Below are positions 9,476-19,045 of a stretch of 64,000 nucleotides of DNA, one piece after another. The DNA comes from Promethearchaeota archaeon Loki_b31 (GTDB lineage Archaea; Asgardarchaeota; Lokiarchaeia; Sigyniarchaeales; SOKP01). The first letter of the stretch is position 1, and each line of letters begins with the position of its first letter. The DNA is taken from NCBI GenBank assembly GCA_005222975.1, contig NJBI01000002.1, forward strand, positions 62,001 through 126,000. The letters are read 5' to 3'. Position numbers and translations under genes: made by a program. The notes below the pieces were generated by a model that saw only the letters and a program-made list of their open reading frames with translations, did not search any database and was not told where the DNA came from.

Positions 9476-9650
9476 TATTGCATATCCAAACTTTAGAACT
9501 ATACCTTTTTTATTGACACTAATGTTATTTTTTATCTCAATATAGTAATCTTGAGTTTTTTTAGAATTGTTGTTTATAATTATCCTATCCTTTATGATTA
9601 TTTTAAGATTAATTCGTAATAAAATTATAGAAAAAAAAAAGTGTATTATT

Positions 9651-9990
9651 TTAACCTACAATGCCATCAGAATCCAGTATATCAAAAGAACAAGCTAATC
9701 CTAATGCAATAAATGACACTGCCATAATACTATATTTTACAGCTACAATAGTACCTGCTGTATATAACAACTCAATTAGTGTGAGTGTAAGCCCTACCCC
9801 AAATAATATAATCATTAAAATTTGTTGAACTAAATCTTCCGTAAAGTAAACAGCGCCTATTGAAGTTAGTATTAGATTGAAAAATCCCGTTATAGCAACT
9901 AACAGTGATCCTATAGTAATAGTACCCTCCGCAGCAAGGGCGAAAAGATAAAGAAATTCCGCCCCACCTAATTGATATCCTTTGGGAACA
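9651..9990 (-). pseudogene. truncated four-helix membrane protein
   Basis: Read on the minus strand to the TAA at 9651-9653, the frame encodes hydrophobic helices in order. Recognisable pieces are GGAEFLYLFALAAEGTIT, LLVAITGFFNLILTS, QQILMIILFGVGLTL and YSIMAVSFIALGLA, and it ends DSDGIVG. It is clearly a membrane protein of about 110 residues. The open frame has no ATG, GTG or TTG ahead of the first helix, and a stop closes it at 10011-10013. The family is not recognised. Its 5' end collides with another truncated gene on the plus strand, which suggests a deletion took both starts. Confidence 0.55.
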
Positions 9991-10234
9991 AATGTGCAAA
10001 TCTGCTGGTTTTAAATTCACCGTTGAAAAGTTAGAAAAAGGAACCCAGATAAAAGTATTATATTGTCCTTTAGTGGATACCGCAAAGGAATTGGAAGCAA
10101 CTGATTGGGGGTATCATTTCTATTGTTTATCCGATTATAGTATTGTGAAAGGATTCAATTCAAATATTGGATTTAGAAGAACAAAGACTTTAATGGAAGG
10201 CTGTGTTTGTTGCGATCATTTCTATTTTAAATAA
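9962..10234 (+). pseudogene. C-terminal fragment of ATC-hydrolase-like protein
   Basis: The last 80 residues, from an ATG at 9992, resemble the C-terminal part of the L-2-amino-thiazoline-4-carboxylate hydrolase family. YCPLVDTAKEL is followed by the family's closing block GFNSNIGFRRTKTLMEG and then CVCCDHFYF. Protein-like sequence continues in frame upstream (about 9962: LIDILWEQ before MCKSAGF) until a stop at 9920-9922. Full-length members are roughly twice this size, so the N-terminal half is missing. It could still be expressed from ATG 9992, but I think it is a remnant. The functional assignment rests on the C-terminal motif only. Confidence 0.55.
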
Positions 10235-10423
10235 TTACAGAAATAGGAATTTATAATTATTTTTAACCAAATATTTACTAACTATAAATCGGATATTTTA
10301 GATTCAAAAAAATATAAGTAGATAATAAATTTGATGTTGATTTAAATTAAAATGTATTAAGAAAAAAACGAGATCTAAAAACATTTTAATTATAATATTA
10401 TTGTGTATTGGAGCGTAAATTTC

Positions 10424-11398
10424 ATGCCTGAAAGTAGCGTTATTTTAAACGATCTTAACAAGGTTTTTATACCTTGTCGAACGGTATTAGAGATGGAAGC
10501 ATTAACATCTTTGTTTTTAGAATATTATAACTACGATCTGATCAAAGAGGTTCCCAAAAGTCAACCATCCAGCCAAAAAATTATAGGAATTTTTCGAATT
10601 TTAGAATGCCAACCTCTTGAGAGGATTATTGAATATTTTATCGAGGTAGTTGTGCATAAACTCAAACCAATCGTGATGTATGCAAGGGACCATCAAGATC
10701 GATTTAGAATGGGAAATGTAGTGGCTTACACTAAAACGCGCGTGTGTCTCTATCTAGCGCTGCATAGATTAAAGTTAAAATTTTTGATCATCAATCATTT
10801 TATGAAGGAATTTAAAGAGAATAAATTTAAATTGAATTTACCGGAAGAACAAGAGAGTTTAGGCGCTCACGCGTTTATGGCTTCTTTCTATAAGAACTAC
10901 ACTCATAAGAATAAAATGAATCTGAGATTAATGCTTTCAACGAAAAGAGTTTCAGAGAGAGTTAGTAAATTAATAGATCTTAAGGACATTGTAACTAACG
11001 AGGATATTATTTACGCAATAACTTTTAAAAAGTTTTTAGATGACAAGAATCGAATTAAATTTATTATGAGAGAAATTAAGGCTTCACTATTCGTATGCAA
11101 AGTCATGTTCGCACAAATGGATGTTCTTAACCCTTTTACCGTTGGTAAAGAAACTATGATCGATGCTGAAGAAATTATGTTAAGCCAAGATTTTATACCA
11201 GTACTAATACCCGCGATTTCAAATTGTTATTTAGGGAATAATCCGGCTCAACTTGAAGATTTATTTCGAGCTTATGAATTTATGATGAAAAGAGTATTGG
11301 AAGGACTTAATTATGGCATAGAAATAGCTTCAGGAGGCCAAATAATTCTCGATTTAGATGATACAATATACAATTCAGGAAATATCTTCGATATTTAA
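10424..11398 (+). CDS. hypothetical helical protein
   Basis: The product is 324 residues from the ATG at 10424; a GTG at 10403 would add seven. I do not recognise a family. It is predominantly alpha-helical, without membrane segments or a signal peptide. A basic helical centre lies at about 85-150 (KPIVMYARDHQDRF, YTKTRVCLYLALHRLKLKF). The C-terminal segment contains FIPVLIPAISNCYLG and ends in an acidic tail (LDLDDTIYNSGNIF). The base composition resembles the neighbours. It converges with the Flx-Hdr operon's last gene, about 70 bases apart. Confidence 0.7.
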   Translation: MPESSVILNDLNKVFIPCRTVLEMEALTSLFLEYYNYDLIKEVPKSQPSSQKIIGIFRILECQPLERIIEYFIEVVVHKLKPIVMYARDHQDRFRMGNVVAYTKTRVCLYLALHRLKLKFLIINHFMKEFKENKFKLNLPEEQESLGAHAFMASFYKNYTHKNKMNLRLMLSTKRVSERVSKLIDLKDIVTNEDIIYAITFKKFLDDKNRIKFIMREIKASLFVCKVMFAQMDVLNPFTVGKETMIDAEEIMLSQDFIPVLIPAISNCYLGNNPAQLEDLFRAYEFMMKRVLEGLNYGIEIASGGQIILDLDDTIYNSGNIFDI

Positions 11399-11468
11399 GT
11401 AATATGCTGAAACTTACGCGATAGAAGAAGATAATAAAAAGTAAAAAATTGAATTTAATTCATATAAA

Positions 11469-12581
11469 TTATTGTCGCTCTTTTAAAGCCTTTGCATATC
11501 TCTCGTATTTCCTTTTGCCAAAACCTATTACTTTAGCTAACATTTCTGACTTTTTGACGGATGTGTTAAATTCGTTTGGCTCTTTAATATAACCTTCTTT
11601 TAAAGCATTATTGTAAATTTCTTCGCCAATTTTAGTTCTTATCACCGTCGTAGTGAATCCATCTTGCGACCCTAAACCCCCAAATGATATGTCTGCATAA
11701 ACATTGGAAAAATCTCTGCAAGCGTAGCAAGCTGCTCTAGTAATACCTCCCAATTCATTAAAACCTATGTGGATGGATTTCTGATTTTGAAGATTTAATA
11801 TAAGGTCTTCTTTGATATTCATTTTTTCAACTTCGCTAAACGAGAAGTTAAATTTTTCTTCCAATTCTTTTCGTCCTTCAGTACTGAAAGAAAAATTTAA
11901 ATTGCAAAATAGCCCTAAAGTATATTTTATTATGTGTGCTGGCAAAATACTCAATTCTTGCATTTTCCTAATAGACATAATTTGGCAAGGGGTACCAACG
12001 ACTGCAATGCTCATCATATCCGAGCTAACGACTTTTTTTAATTTAGCTATTGTAGGAATGAAAGTATTATAGTTTTCTAAACCAACAACGCCTTGAGATA
12101 AATCAAAATGAGATCCTGCGGCTTCAATTAATTCTTCTTTAGTTGTCGCAAAGAAGGGTACTCGGTTAAACGGTCCTTCCTTTTTAGAAACTATTGCCCC
12201 ATTTATTAAATTACGATCTAATAAATAACTGAGAATGGCAGTGACCGCACCTCCATCAGTCGCGTTCTTTAAAATTTCTTCCGAATTAGCTTTATTCGAA
12301 GTAATTTTCAACCAATTACCTATGGATACTTTATAATCGTATCTTTCATTTAACTCCTTATCTAACACATGAGTTTGGGGGCAAATTAAATAACAGATAC
12401 CACATTTTAAACAATTATCTTTATTATAATATCTTGGAGGGCCAGATTCAGACATCTCGATTGCTTTTATCTCGTGTGCTGAGCAAAAACTCACACATCC
12501 TCCACATTCTCCACAAATTCCAAGTTCGTGAACATCTTTTATTAAATCATCAAAAGATTTTGGTAAAACTTCGTCAACCAT
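11469..12581 (-). CDS. FrhB-like F420/ferredoxin oxidoreductase subunit
   Basis: The 370-residue protein belongs to the coenzyme F420 hydrogenase/dehydrogenase beta-subunit family (FrhB/FpoF/FqoF). The N-terminus has two 4Fe-4S motifs: CGECGGCVSFC (about 22-32) and CLKCGICYLICP (about 57-68). The FrhB core follows, including TDGGAVTAILSYLLD (about 108) and VGTPCQIMSIRKMQ (about 200). A third cysteine group, RAACYACRDF, sits near 287. Such subunits carry FAD and exchange electrons with F420H2 or ferredoxin. It is the last gene of the Flx-Hdr operon, preceded by AGGTAGGTT, and probably provides an extra electron entry or exit. The identity of the electron carrier is inferred. Confidence 0.85.
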   Translation of the reverse strand: MVDEVLPKSFDDLIKDVHELGICGECGGCVSFCSAHEIKAIEMSESGPPRYYNKDNCLKCGICYLICPQTHVLDKELNERYDYKVSIGNWLKITSNKANSEEILKNATDGGAVTAILSYLLDRNLINGAIVSKKEGPFNRVPFFATTKEELIEAAGSHFDLSQGVVGLENYNTFIPTIAKLKKVVSSDMMSIAVVGTPCQIMSIRKMQELSILPAHIIKYTLGLFCNLNFSFSTEGRKELEEKFNFSFSEVEKMNIKEDLILNLQNQKSIHIGFNELGGITRAACYACRDFSNVYADISFGGLGSQDGFTTTVIRTKIGEEIYNNALKEGYIKEPNEFNTSVKKSEMLAKVIGFGKRKYERYAKALKERQ

Positions 12582-12629
12582 TTTTTAACCTACCTTTTTT
12601 TTATTTTTATTTGAAATTTATTTAATTTT

Positions 12630-13475
12630 TTAATATTCGGTTGGCAATTTTTTAAGCTCTGCCAAAGAAAAAACGGGACCATCGATACAGACATATTTAT
12701 TGCCAATATTGCATCTCCCACATTTTCCAACTCCACACTTCATCCTCATTTCTAATGAATTTAGTATCTGTTCGTCATTAAATTTTAATTCTTCTAGAAC
12801 TGCTATCGTCGTCTTAATCATGATTGGGGGGCCACACACTACAGCTATAGCGTTATCCGAAGAAGGGGCTACTTCCTTTACAATAGGGGCTACGAAACCT
12901 ACTTTTTCTTTCCACCCTTCCTCTTCGCGATCAATCGTTAAAACCACTTCAATATCGTCGTGTTTTTTCCATTCTTCTAAAACATTGCGGTATAAAACTT
13001 CACCGGAGTCGCGATTTCCATAAATCACCGTGATCTTCTTGTAATCTTTTCTGTGCTTCTCGTTTAGCAAATAAATAACGAGGGACCTTAAAGTTGAAAA
13101 CGCGAACCCCCCACCAATAACCACAATATCCTTACCCTTCATTTCTTCAATAGGCCATCCGTTTCCAAAAGGACCTCTTACGCCTACAACATCTCCAATA
13201 TTGCAGTTGTGAAATTCCGATGTTACGGTTCCCATCTTTTTTATAGTAAATTTAATCGAGCCTTCTTCAGTAGGAGATGAAGCAACTCCTATAGGTGCTT
13301 CACCCTTTCCTATTAAACTTATTTCAGCGAATTGTCCAGGAATATAATTGAATTTATTATAATCTTCTTCTTTTTTAAATTCTAATTCAAGAGTTTTAAT
13401 GTCATTAACTTTGTTTTCAGAAACAATATTTTTTATAGTGGTTAACGTTGGGATATAAAGATTAGGCACTTGCAT
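12630..13475 (-). CDS. flxA: FlxA-like FAD/NAD(P)H oxidoreductase subunit
   Basis: The 281-residue product is of the ferredoxin-NADP reductase/hydrogenase-gamma/PyrK type. It has a flavin-binding beta-barrel (about 10-105, with VGVRGPFGNGWP at about 93) and a nucleotide-binding domain beginning VVIGGGFAFSTLRSL (about 112). The C-terminal 2Fe-2S ligands are CGVGKCGRC and YVC (about 249-266). In bacterial FlxABCD-HdrABC systems this subunit oxidises or reduces NAD(H). Its start overlaps the end of the FlxB gene by 14 bases, behind GAGGAGG, which shows translational coupling. It is therefore the likely pyridine-nucleotide port of the complex. NADH versus NADPH cannot be decided. Confidence 0.85.
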   Translation of the reverse strand: MQVPNLYIPTLTTIKNIVSENKVNDIKTLELEFKKEEDYNKFNYIPGQFAEISLIGKGEAPIGVASSPTEEGSIKFTIKKMGTVTSEFHNCNIGDVVGVRGPFGNGWPIEEMKGKDIVVIGGGFAFSTLRSLVIYLLNEKHRKDYKKITVIYGNRDSGEVLYRNVLEEWKKHDDIEVVLTIDREEEGWKEKVGFVAPIVKEVAPSSDNAIAVVCGPPIMIKTTIAVLEELKFNDEQILNSLEMRMKCGVGKCGRCNIGNKYVCIDGPVFSLAELKKLPTEY

Positions 13476-14523
13476 TCTCCTCCTCTTTTGGTTTTATATT
13501 ATTTATTTTATTAATTATTGTTCTGAGATCGTTATTAACTGGGCATACTTGGATACATCGTCCACATCCCACACATCCAATTATATCGTAATTCAAGGGG
13601 TAATAACTAAATTTGTGTAATATACGATTTCGGCATCGCTCAATATTACTATTGCGGGGATTGTGACCGCTCGTATGAAGGGTATAAAGGCAGAATTGGC
13701 AAGTATCCCAGATTCTTATTCGTCTGCCACGATTCTCGTATTGAGCATTCTCATCGATAACATCAAAACAAGTGCATGTAGGGCATAAAAATGAACACGA
13801 TCCACACCCTAAACAATTTTCGCTAACCTCTTCCCAAATTGCGTTGCCAAAATTACTTTCTAAAATCTCACTCGTGTTAGTTAGATCTAATTTTGTGGTT
13901 ATTAAATCTTCTGCCTTCTTTGCTAATTCTTGTGCTTTTTTTATGTCTGCTTTAGAAGCTTTTAGAAGCCATGACAATTGTTGAATTAAGTTATTACCTT
14001 TATCACTTATACCTTCTACTAAATATTTATCGCCTAAATCTACTAAAAAGATATCCATATCATCTTTTTGGAAGGGATGTCCTTCTATCGACGTACAAAA
14101 ACATGTGCTTCTTGGAGAATTACAACCAATTCCTATTATTAAGCTATTTTCTCTTTTTTTTAAGAATATCTCATCTTGGAAATCCCCAAAAGCAAAGAAT
14201 TTTTCTAATAGATCAAAACTATGAGCATCGCACGGTCTTATACCGAAAAGAATATTTTTTTCGTCTAAATCTTTTCTATCTTCAATTTCTATAACATTTT
14301 TACCATCTGTTTTAAATTCAAAAAGAACTTCCATCTGTGGAAACAAAATTTCTTTTGGCGGAATTTTAGAATTGAAATAATTTAATTCAATTTCTTCTGG
14401 GTTTGAAATTTTTCTATAAGCAATATAACCTTTTTCTTTGACGGGAGCAAAGAAATTATATTCTCCTGATAACTCATTATATAACTTTGCGACCTGATCT
14501 TTCATTAAAATCATTACTTCCAT
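13462..14523 (-). CDS. flxB: FlxB-like 4Fe-4S protein (sulfhydrogenase beta type)
   Basis: The 353-residue protein resembles the HydB/AsrA family of electron-transfer subunits. The N-terminal half contains the family block NILFGIRPCDAHSFDLLEKFF (about 90-110) and CTSIEGHPF (about 142). The C-terminal half has two ferredoxin-like cluster sites, CLGCGSCSFLCPTCTC (about 239-254) and CVGCGRCIQVCPV (about 316-328). It would relay electrons between FlxA and FlxC/Hdr. The start follows GGTGG. Its stop overlaps flxA, and flxC lies 16 bases upstream, so the three form a tight translational unit. Confidence 0.85.
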   Translation of the reverse strand: MEVMILMKDQVAKLYNELSGEYNFFAPVKEKGYIAYRKISNPEEIELNYFNSKIPPKEILFPQMEVLFEFKTDGKNVIEIEDRKDLDEKNILFGIRPCDAHSFDLLEKFFAFGDFQDEIFLKKRENSLIIGIGCNSPRSTCFCTSIEGHPFQKDDMDIFLVDLGDKYLVEGISDKGNNLIQQLSWLLKASKADIKKAQELAKKAEDLITTKLDLTNTSEILESNFGNAIWEEVSENCLGCGSCSFLCPTCTCFDVIDENAQYENRGRRIRIWDTCQFCLYTLHTSGHNPRNSNIERCRNRILHKFSYYPLNYDIIGCVGCGRCIQVCPVNNDLRTIINKINNIKPKEEENASA

Positions 14524-14539
14524 TTTCTTACCACCTATA

Positions 14540-15577
14540 TTAATCCTCTTCCATCATAAATTCTTCTTTATCATTTATATTAAACGACATCATTGGAGGT
14601 ACCGTTTCTTTATCAATACCTGAAGTAAAGTTATATCTTTCTTTTACAATTTTCTCTAATTTTCTTGTTATTAAATTCAAATCAATACCCATGGGGCAAA
14701 CGCTACTACAAGCGCCACAAGCAACACATCTACCCGCTAAGTGCATAGCTCGATTAAAATGAAAAGCAAAAATATCTGTAAAATCAGTTGTTTTTCCAAA
14801 CCAAATGGGTTTATTTTGGTCCACGAAACACAGATTGCAATAACACATCGGACACACTTCTCTACACGCATAGCATCTCGTACATGCGCTTAAAGTATCT
14901 TTAATATACGCCCATTTTTCTTCAGAAGTTTTGGATTCAAAATCAGAAATATCGTTAAAATCATCTTCAATAACGGGATTTTCTAAGCATTCTCCTACAC
15001 ATGAACCATCCACGTTAGGAGGGGATTTGACTTTACAAACTTTACATAATTCATTCATATATTCGTCGAAAGGAAATGTTTCTTCAAAATCTCTTCCCTT
15101 TACGATAATATTATTACCCAAAATAGAGATTTCTAATATTTCTCTTTCTCCAATTTCCTTCTCAATTCTTTTTCTATTTATTATTCCATTACAGGAAATT
15201 CCTATCATTTTAATATTTTCAAAATTAATTTGATTCTCGACGGCTAAGTGAATTAATGCTCTTCCAACGCAACCTTTTGCGACAATACCAACTTTCAATT
15301 TTTGACCCTCTTCGTCGTACAGTGTAGGAATTCTAGGAGCTAAATAATTAGCTAAATTTACATAACATAAATTATTCCACAACAATTTATCCACATCTTC
15401 TTCATTCGTAATGAAAACTGGAGAAGAGCTTAAGGGGACCGTTCCCTTTGTATAACCGATAATTACATCAACTTCCTTTTCTCTAAGCAACTTCCTTGCT
15501 AATTCTTTAATCTTATTTTCAATGTCTTGGTTTTCTGATTCAATATCCCCCACTTTTTTATCACCATTTTTTCTCAA
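14540..15577 (-). CDS. flxC: FlxC-like 4Fe-4S dicluster protein
   Basis: The product is 345 residues. Residues about 30-200 form a globular domain seen in HydN/CooF/FrhB-associated proteins, with KVGIVAKGCVGRALIHLA (about 96-113), a cysteine at CNGII, and CKVCKVKSPP. The second half has two clusters: CTRCYACREVCPMCYC (about 233-248) and CVACGACSSVCPMG (about 286-299). It matches the FlxC position and architecture. Its first codons overlap the end of the MvhD gene (15561-15577). The name is assigned by gene order plus domain content, not by a distinctive FlxC-only motif. Confidence 0.75.
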   Translation of the reverse strand: MRKNGDKKVGDIESENQDIENKIKELARKLLREKEVDVIIGYTKGTVPLSSSPVFITNEEDVDKLLWNNLCYVNLANYLAPRIPTLYDEEGQKLKVGIVAKGCVGRALIHLAVENQINFENIKMIGISCNGIINRKRIEKEIGEREILEISILGNNIIVKGRDFEETFPFDEYMNELCKVCKVKSPPNVDGSCVGECLENPVIEDDFNDISDFESKTSEEKWAYIKDTLSACTRCYACREVCPMCYCNLCFVDQNKPIWFGKTTDFTDIFAFHFNRAMHLAGRCVACGACSSVCPMGIDLNLITRKLEKIVKERYNFTSGIDKETVPPMMSFNINDKEEFMMEED

Positions 15578-16022
15578 ATTTTTTATTTGGTCCCAGTTTT
15601 TTAACCAATTTGGTGGTTTTTCTTATCAAAACAGCAAAACGTTCACCTTCAGCAGCAGAAGCCCACATAAAATTAACTCTATCTGGTTCAATTCCGAAGA
15701 ATTCTAATAGATCCTTTAAAATTCCAAACCTTCTTCTAGCTACTAAATTTCCTGTTATATAATGGCAATCTCCGGGATGGCATCCAGAAACCAGAACTCC
15801 ATCCCATCCATCTAATAATGCTTTTACTATAAAATAAGGATTTATTCTACCTGAACATGGAACTCTAACTACTCTAATATTTGGAGGGTATTGAATTCTA
15901 CTCACTCCTGCTAGATCTGCTCCAGCATAGGAACACCAATTGCATAAAAATGCTAATATCTTAGGTTCCCATTCATCATTACTATTTTTTATTTGTTCTG
16001 TTTCACTCGTAATTTCGTTCAT
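15561..16022 (-). CDS. MvhD-type 2Fe-2S electron-transfer protein (FlxD-like)
   Basis: The 153-residue protein is a near-complete MvhD domain, which passes electrons from an input module to HdrA. The conserved cysteines are visible: FLCNWCSYAGADLAGVSR (about 27-44), VPCSGR (about 55), SGCHPGDCHY (about 77). Positions where some archaeal homologues use selenocysteine are cysteine codons here. It lacks the C-terminal extension of its paralogue at 19046-19816. It ends inside flxC and starts just after the fused HdrA, 4 bases apart. It is probably the partner of the fused HdrA. Confidence 0.9.
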   Translation of the reverse strand: MNEITSETEQIKNSNDEWEPKILAFLCNWCSYAGADLAGVSRIQYPPNIRVVRVPCSGRINPYFIVKALLDGWDGVLVSGCHPGDCHYITGNLVARRRFGILKDLLEFFGIEPDRVNFMWASAAEGERFAVLIRKTTKLVKKLGPNKKFEKKW

Positions 16023-16026
16023 TTTA

Positions 16027-19000
16027 TTAATTCCTCCCAGTTATCATTGCAAATATTTGTTCACCTGTGAAACCGCGAATGTCAATGGCAGCACACCTGC
16101 AGTTACCTGCACACGCCCCACATCCTTTACAGAGTATCTGGTTTATATATGCAACTCTACCGAAATGCCTATCATCGATTAATTCAATAGCATTATAGGC
16201 GCAATTCTCAATACACATCCCACACCCAGTACAACGAGCCATGTCAATCTCTCCGATTTTACCTTCAACCTCGATCTCATCTTTAGAGAGAATTGTACAA
16301 GCCCTTGCAACAGCTGCGTTAGCTTGAGCAATAGAATCCTCAATTGTCTTTGGACAATGTGCTAATCCTGCCACAAATACGCCTTCTGTAGCGAAATCTA
16401 CTGGACGTAATTTAACATGGGCTTCTAAAAAGAAATTATCGTTGTTTAAAGGAACTTTTAGCATTTTTGCTAACTCCTCGTTATCCTCGCGTTTTGCTAT
16501 AATACCCGCACTCAAAACTAAAAGGTCGGATTCAATTGTAATTTCTCCCATCTTCTGAGTCTTTAATTTAACTTTTAATACTGAACCTTCTGAAATTATT
16601 TCTGGAGGATCATTTTCTTCGTATTTAATGAATATTACTCCATTTTCTCGCGCTTTTCGATAATACTTTTCTTTAAACCCATATGTTCTTATATCTCTAA
16701 ATAAAACTACAACTTCAACATTTGGATTTTTCTGTTTTGCCAAAAGAGCGTTCTTTATCGCTTCAGCACAACACATTTTACTGCAATAGGGATGGTCGTC
16801 GTTTCTAGAACCAACACACTGGATCATAACTACTGATTTTTTATCGTTAATATCATTAGAGGTGTTTAATAATTTTTCAAATTCCGATTGTAGAATTACT
16901 TTGTTATTCTGACCGTATGAATACTCTGTAGGTTGATATTCACTGGCTCCTGTAGCTACAATCACCACTCCATGCTCAAACTCTGTTTTCTCTTTATTTG
17001 AACCGTGGATAACTGTAGTCTTAAAATTTCCAATATAACCATCAATAATTTCAATTTCTGCTTGAGTAAAAACACGGATTAATTTGTTTGAATTGATTTT
17101 TTCAATTAAATCTGATATAAATTCTTGAACATTGCCACCTTCAAGCGTGGTATATATATGTCGAGCAAATCCCCCCAATTCTTTTTGTTTTTCAACCAAA
17201 AACGTCTCATATCCTTGCGTTGCAAAATTAAGTGCAGCAACCATTCCGCTAATTCCCCCTCCTACAATTAAAGTTTTTTGCGTTACTGGTAATTTTATCC
17301 GTTCGATAGCCTCAATATTTCTTGCTTTATTTACAGCCATCCTCACGAGGTCCTTCGCCTTTTCGGTTGCTTTTTCCCACTCGTTCATGTGAACCCAAGA
17401 ACATTGATCTCTGATATTTGCCATTTGAAATAAATATCTATTTAAACCCGCTTCTCTAATTGTTTCTTGAAACAACGGTTCGTGAGTTCTTGGCGTACAA
17501 GAAGCAACAACGACGCGGTTAAGGTGATATTCCTTTATTACATCTTTTATTATCGTTTGAGTATCTGCGGAACATGTATATAAATTATTATCTGCTAAAA
17601 CTACATTTGGAAGATTACTTGCATATTTGGTAACTTCTGGTACATCTAAAAAGCCCCCTATGTTAATTCCACAGTAACAGATAAACACACCAATTCTGGG
17701 CGGTTGACCTCTTACAAATATCTCCGGAGGAAGCGTTTTTTCTGTTATTAATGTACCTTTCTTTTCGTGTAAAAGTTGATTAACGCAACCAGCAGCAGCA
17801 CTAGCTTGCGTAACTGTATCTGGAATGTCTTTAGGAGAAGAAAAAGCTCCACATGCAAATATTCCAGGTTTTGATGTTTGTACGGGGTTAAAAATATCTG
17901 TTATAGCAAAATCATATTCATTTAATTCTACGCCGAACTTCTCCGCAAGAAATTTAGCGTCGTTAGGAGGATTTAAACCAACGGCAAGGACTACCATGTG
18001 ATAATCCTCTTCTACTATTGTACCATCTTCCGTTTCATATTTAATTCTTAAGTCTTTCGTTTCTGGTACTTCGGTTATTGAAGATACACGGCTTCTAATA
18101 TAGCGAACTCCATATTGTTCTTGTGCCCGAATAATATATTTATCAAAATCTTTACCATATGCCCTTACATCCATGCTAAAAATCGTTGGCTGTATTTGAT
18201 GCATGTGTTCATGGGCAATTACTGCTTCTTTCGCAGTATACATACAACATACTGACGAACAATAGGGCTTTCCTTTACCTGTATAATCACGAGAGCCTAT
18301 ACATTGGAGGAATGCTACTTTTTCTGGGACATCTCCGTCCGAGGGTCGTAATACTCTCCCCGCGTAAGGACCACTAGCACTCAAAATTCTTTCAAACTCT
18401 ATACTCGTAACTACGTTCTTATACTTTCCATACCCATAAAGGTTACCTTCTGATGGAATGTATTCGTCAAACCCAGGAGCCAATATTATTGCACCAACAT
18501 TAATTTCGGCTTCCTCGTCTTTTCTATCGTATTCTATGGCTTTTGCTTTGCAGACTCCTTGACATATTCCGCAACCAATACAATAATTTTTATCAATAGC
18601 AAATACGAGAGGTACTGCTTGAGGATATTTAACTGATGTTGCTGCATATTTCGCTAAACCTTCATTAAAGACATCAATCGCTTCAACAGGACACTCACGA
18701 CCACATACTCCACAACCAGTGCACTTTTCAGGGTTTATATATAACGATTTTTTTAGTACTTTTATTGTAAAATTTCCAGCTTCTCCTATAACATCTTGAA
18801 TTTCACAATTAATACTCAAATCTATGTTCTGGTGTCGCCCAGTTTCAACTAACTTAGGACTTACAATACACATCGCACAATCGTTCGTAGGAAATGTTTT
18901 ATCCAACTGTGCCATTACGCCACCAATGCTCGTCGTGGATTCAATCAAATAAACTTTGTATCCCGAATCTGCTAAGTCTAATGCCGCTTGCGAACCTCCA

Positions 19001-19041
19001 ATTCCCGCACCTACAACCATTACTGCCCCAATCTTTTCCAT
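16027..19041 (-). CDS. hdrA: HdrA, fused double-module form (1004 residues)
   Basis: HdrA is the FAD subunit that carries out flavin-based bifurcation in heterodisulfide reductase complexes. This copy joins two HdrA-like halves. Residues 1-440 have an FAD motif VVGAGIGGSQAAL, PTNDCAMCIVSPKL, two ferredoxin sites CTGCGVCGRECPV and CIGCGICQGVCKA, and CIGSRDYTGKGKPYCSSVCC. Residues about 445-1004 start with IGVFICYCGINIGG and have a second FAD motif VGGGISGMVAALNFA (about 600). They also carry CVGSRNDDHPYCSKMCC and C-terminal clusters CTGCGMCIENC and CKGCGACAGNC (about 936-990). Canonical HdrA is about 650 residues. The neighbouring genes 21515-22837 and 19822-21510 encode the same two halves separately. 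Confidence 0.93.
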   Translation of the reverse strand: MEKIGAVMVVGAGIGGSQAALDLADSGYKVYLIESTTSIGGVMAQLDKTFPTNDCAMCIVSPKLVETGRHQNIDLSINCEIQDVIGEAGNFTIKVLKKSLYINPEKCTGCGVCGRECPVEAIDVFNEGLAKYAATSVKYPQAVPLVFAIDKNYCIGCGICQGVCKAKAIEYDRKDEEAEINVGAIILAPGFDEYIPSEGNLYGYGKYKNVVTSIEFERILSASGPYAGRVLRPSDGDVPEKVAFLQCIGSRDYTGKGKPYCSSVCCMYTAKEAVIAHEHMHQIQPTIFSMDVRAYGKDFDKYIIRAQEQYGVRYIRSRVSSITEVPETKDLRIKYETEDGTIVEEDYHMVVLAVGLNPPNDAKFLAEKFGVELNEYDFAITDIFNPVQTSKPGIFACGAFSSPKDIPDTVTQASAAAGCVNQLLHEKKGTLITEKTLPPEIFVRGQPPRIGVFICYCGINIGGFLDVPEVTKYASNLPNVVLADNNLYTCSADTQTIIKDVIKEYHLNRVVVASCTPRTHEPLFQETIREAGLNRYLFQMANIRDQCSWVHMNEWEKATEKAKDLVRMAVNKARNIEAIERIKLPVTQKTLIVGGGISGMVAALNFATQGYETFLVEKQKELGGFARHIYTTLEGGNVQEFISDLIEKINSNKLIRVFTQAEIEIIDGYIGNFKTTVIHGSNKEKTEFEHGVVIVATGASEYQPTEYSYGQNNKVILQSEFEKLLNTSNDINDKKSVVMIQCVGSRNDDHPYCSKMCCAEAIKNALLAKQKNPNVEVVVLFRDIRTYGFKEKYYRKARENGVIFIKYEENDPPEIISEGSVLKVKLKTQKMGEITIESDLLVLSAGIIAKREDNEELAKMLKVPLNNDNFFLEAHVKLRPVDFATEGVFVAGLAHCPKTIEDSIAQANAAVARACTILSKDEIEVEGKIGEIDMARCTGCGMCIENCAYNAIELIDDRHFGRVAYINQILCKGCGACAGNCRCAAIDIRGFTGEQIFAMITGRN

Positions 19042-19045
19042 AATC

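Noticed and set aside
9772-10020. Minus-strand 82-residue frame with a CCGGYYYYR segment
   Set aside because: The neighbouring minus frame gives clean membrane helices. This one is an out-of-phase reading of the same DNA.
11469-12581. A hydrogenase (MvhA/G or FrhA/G) attached to the Hdr operon
   Set aside because: No large- or small-subunit hydrogenase signature (such as the Ni-binding RxCGxC...DPCxxC pairs) is found in the operon.
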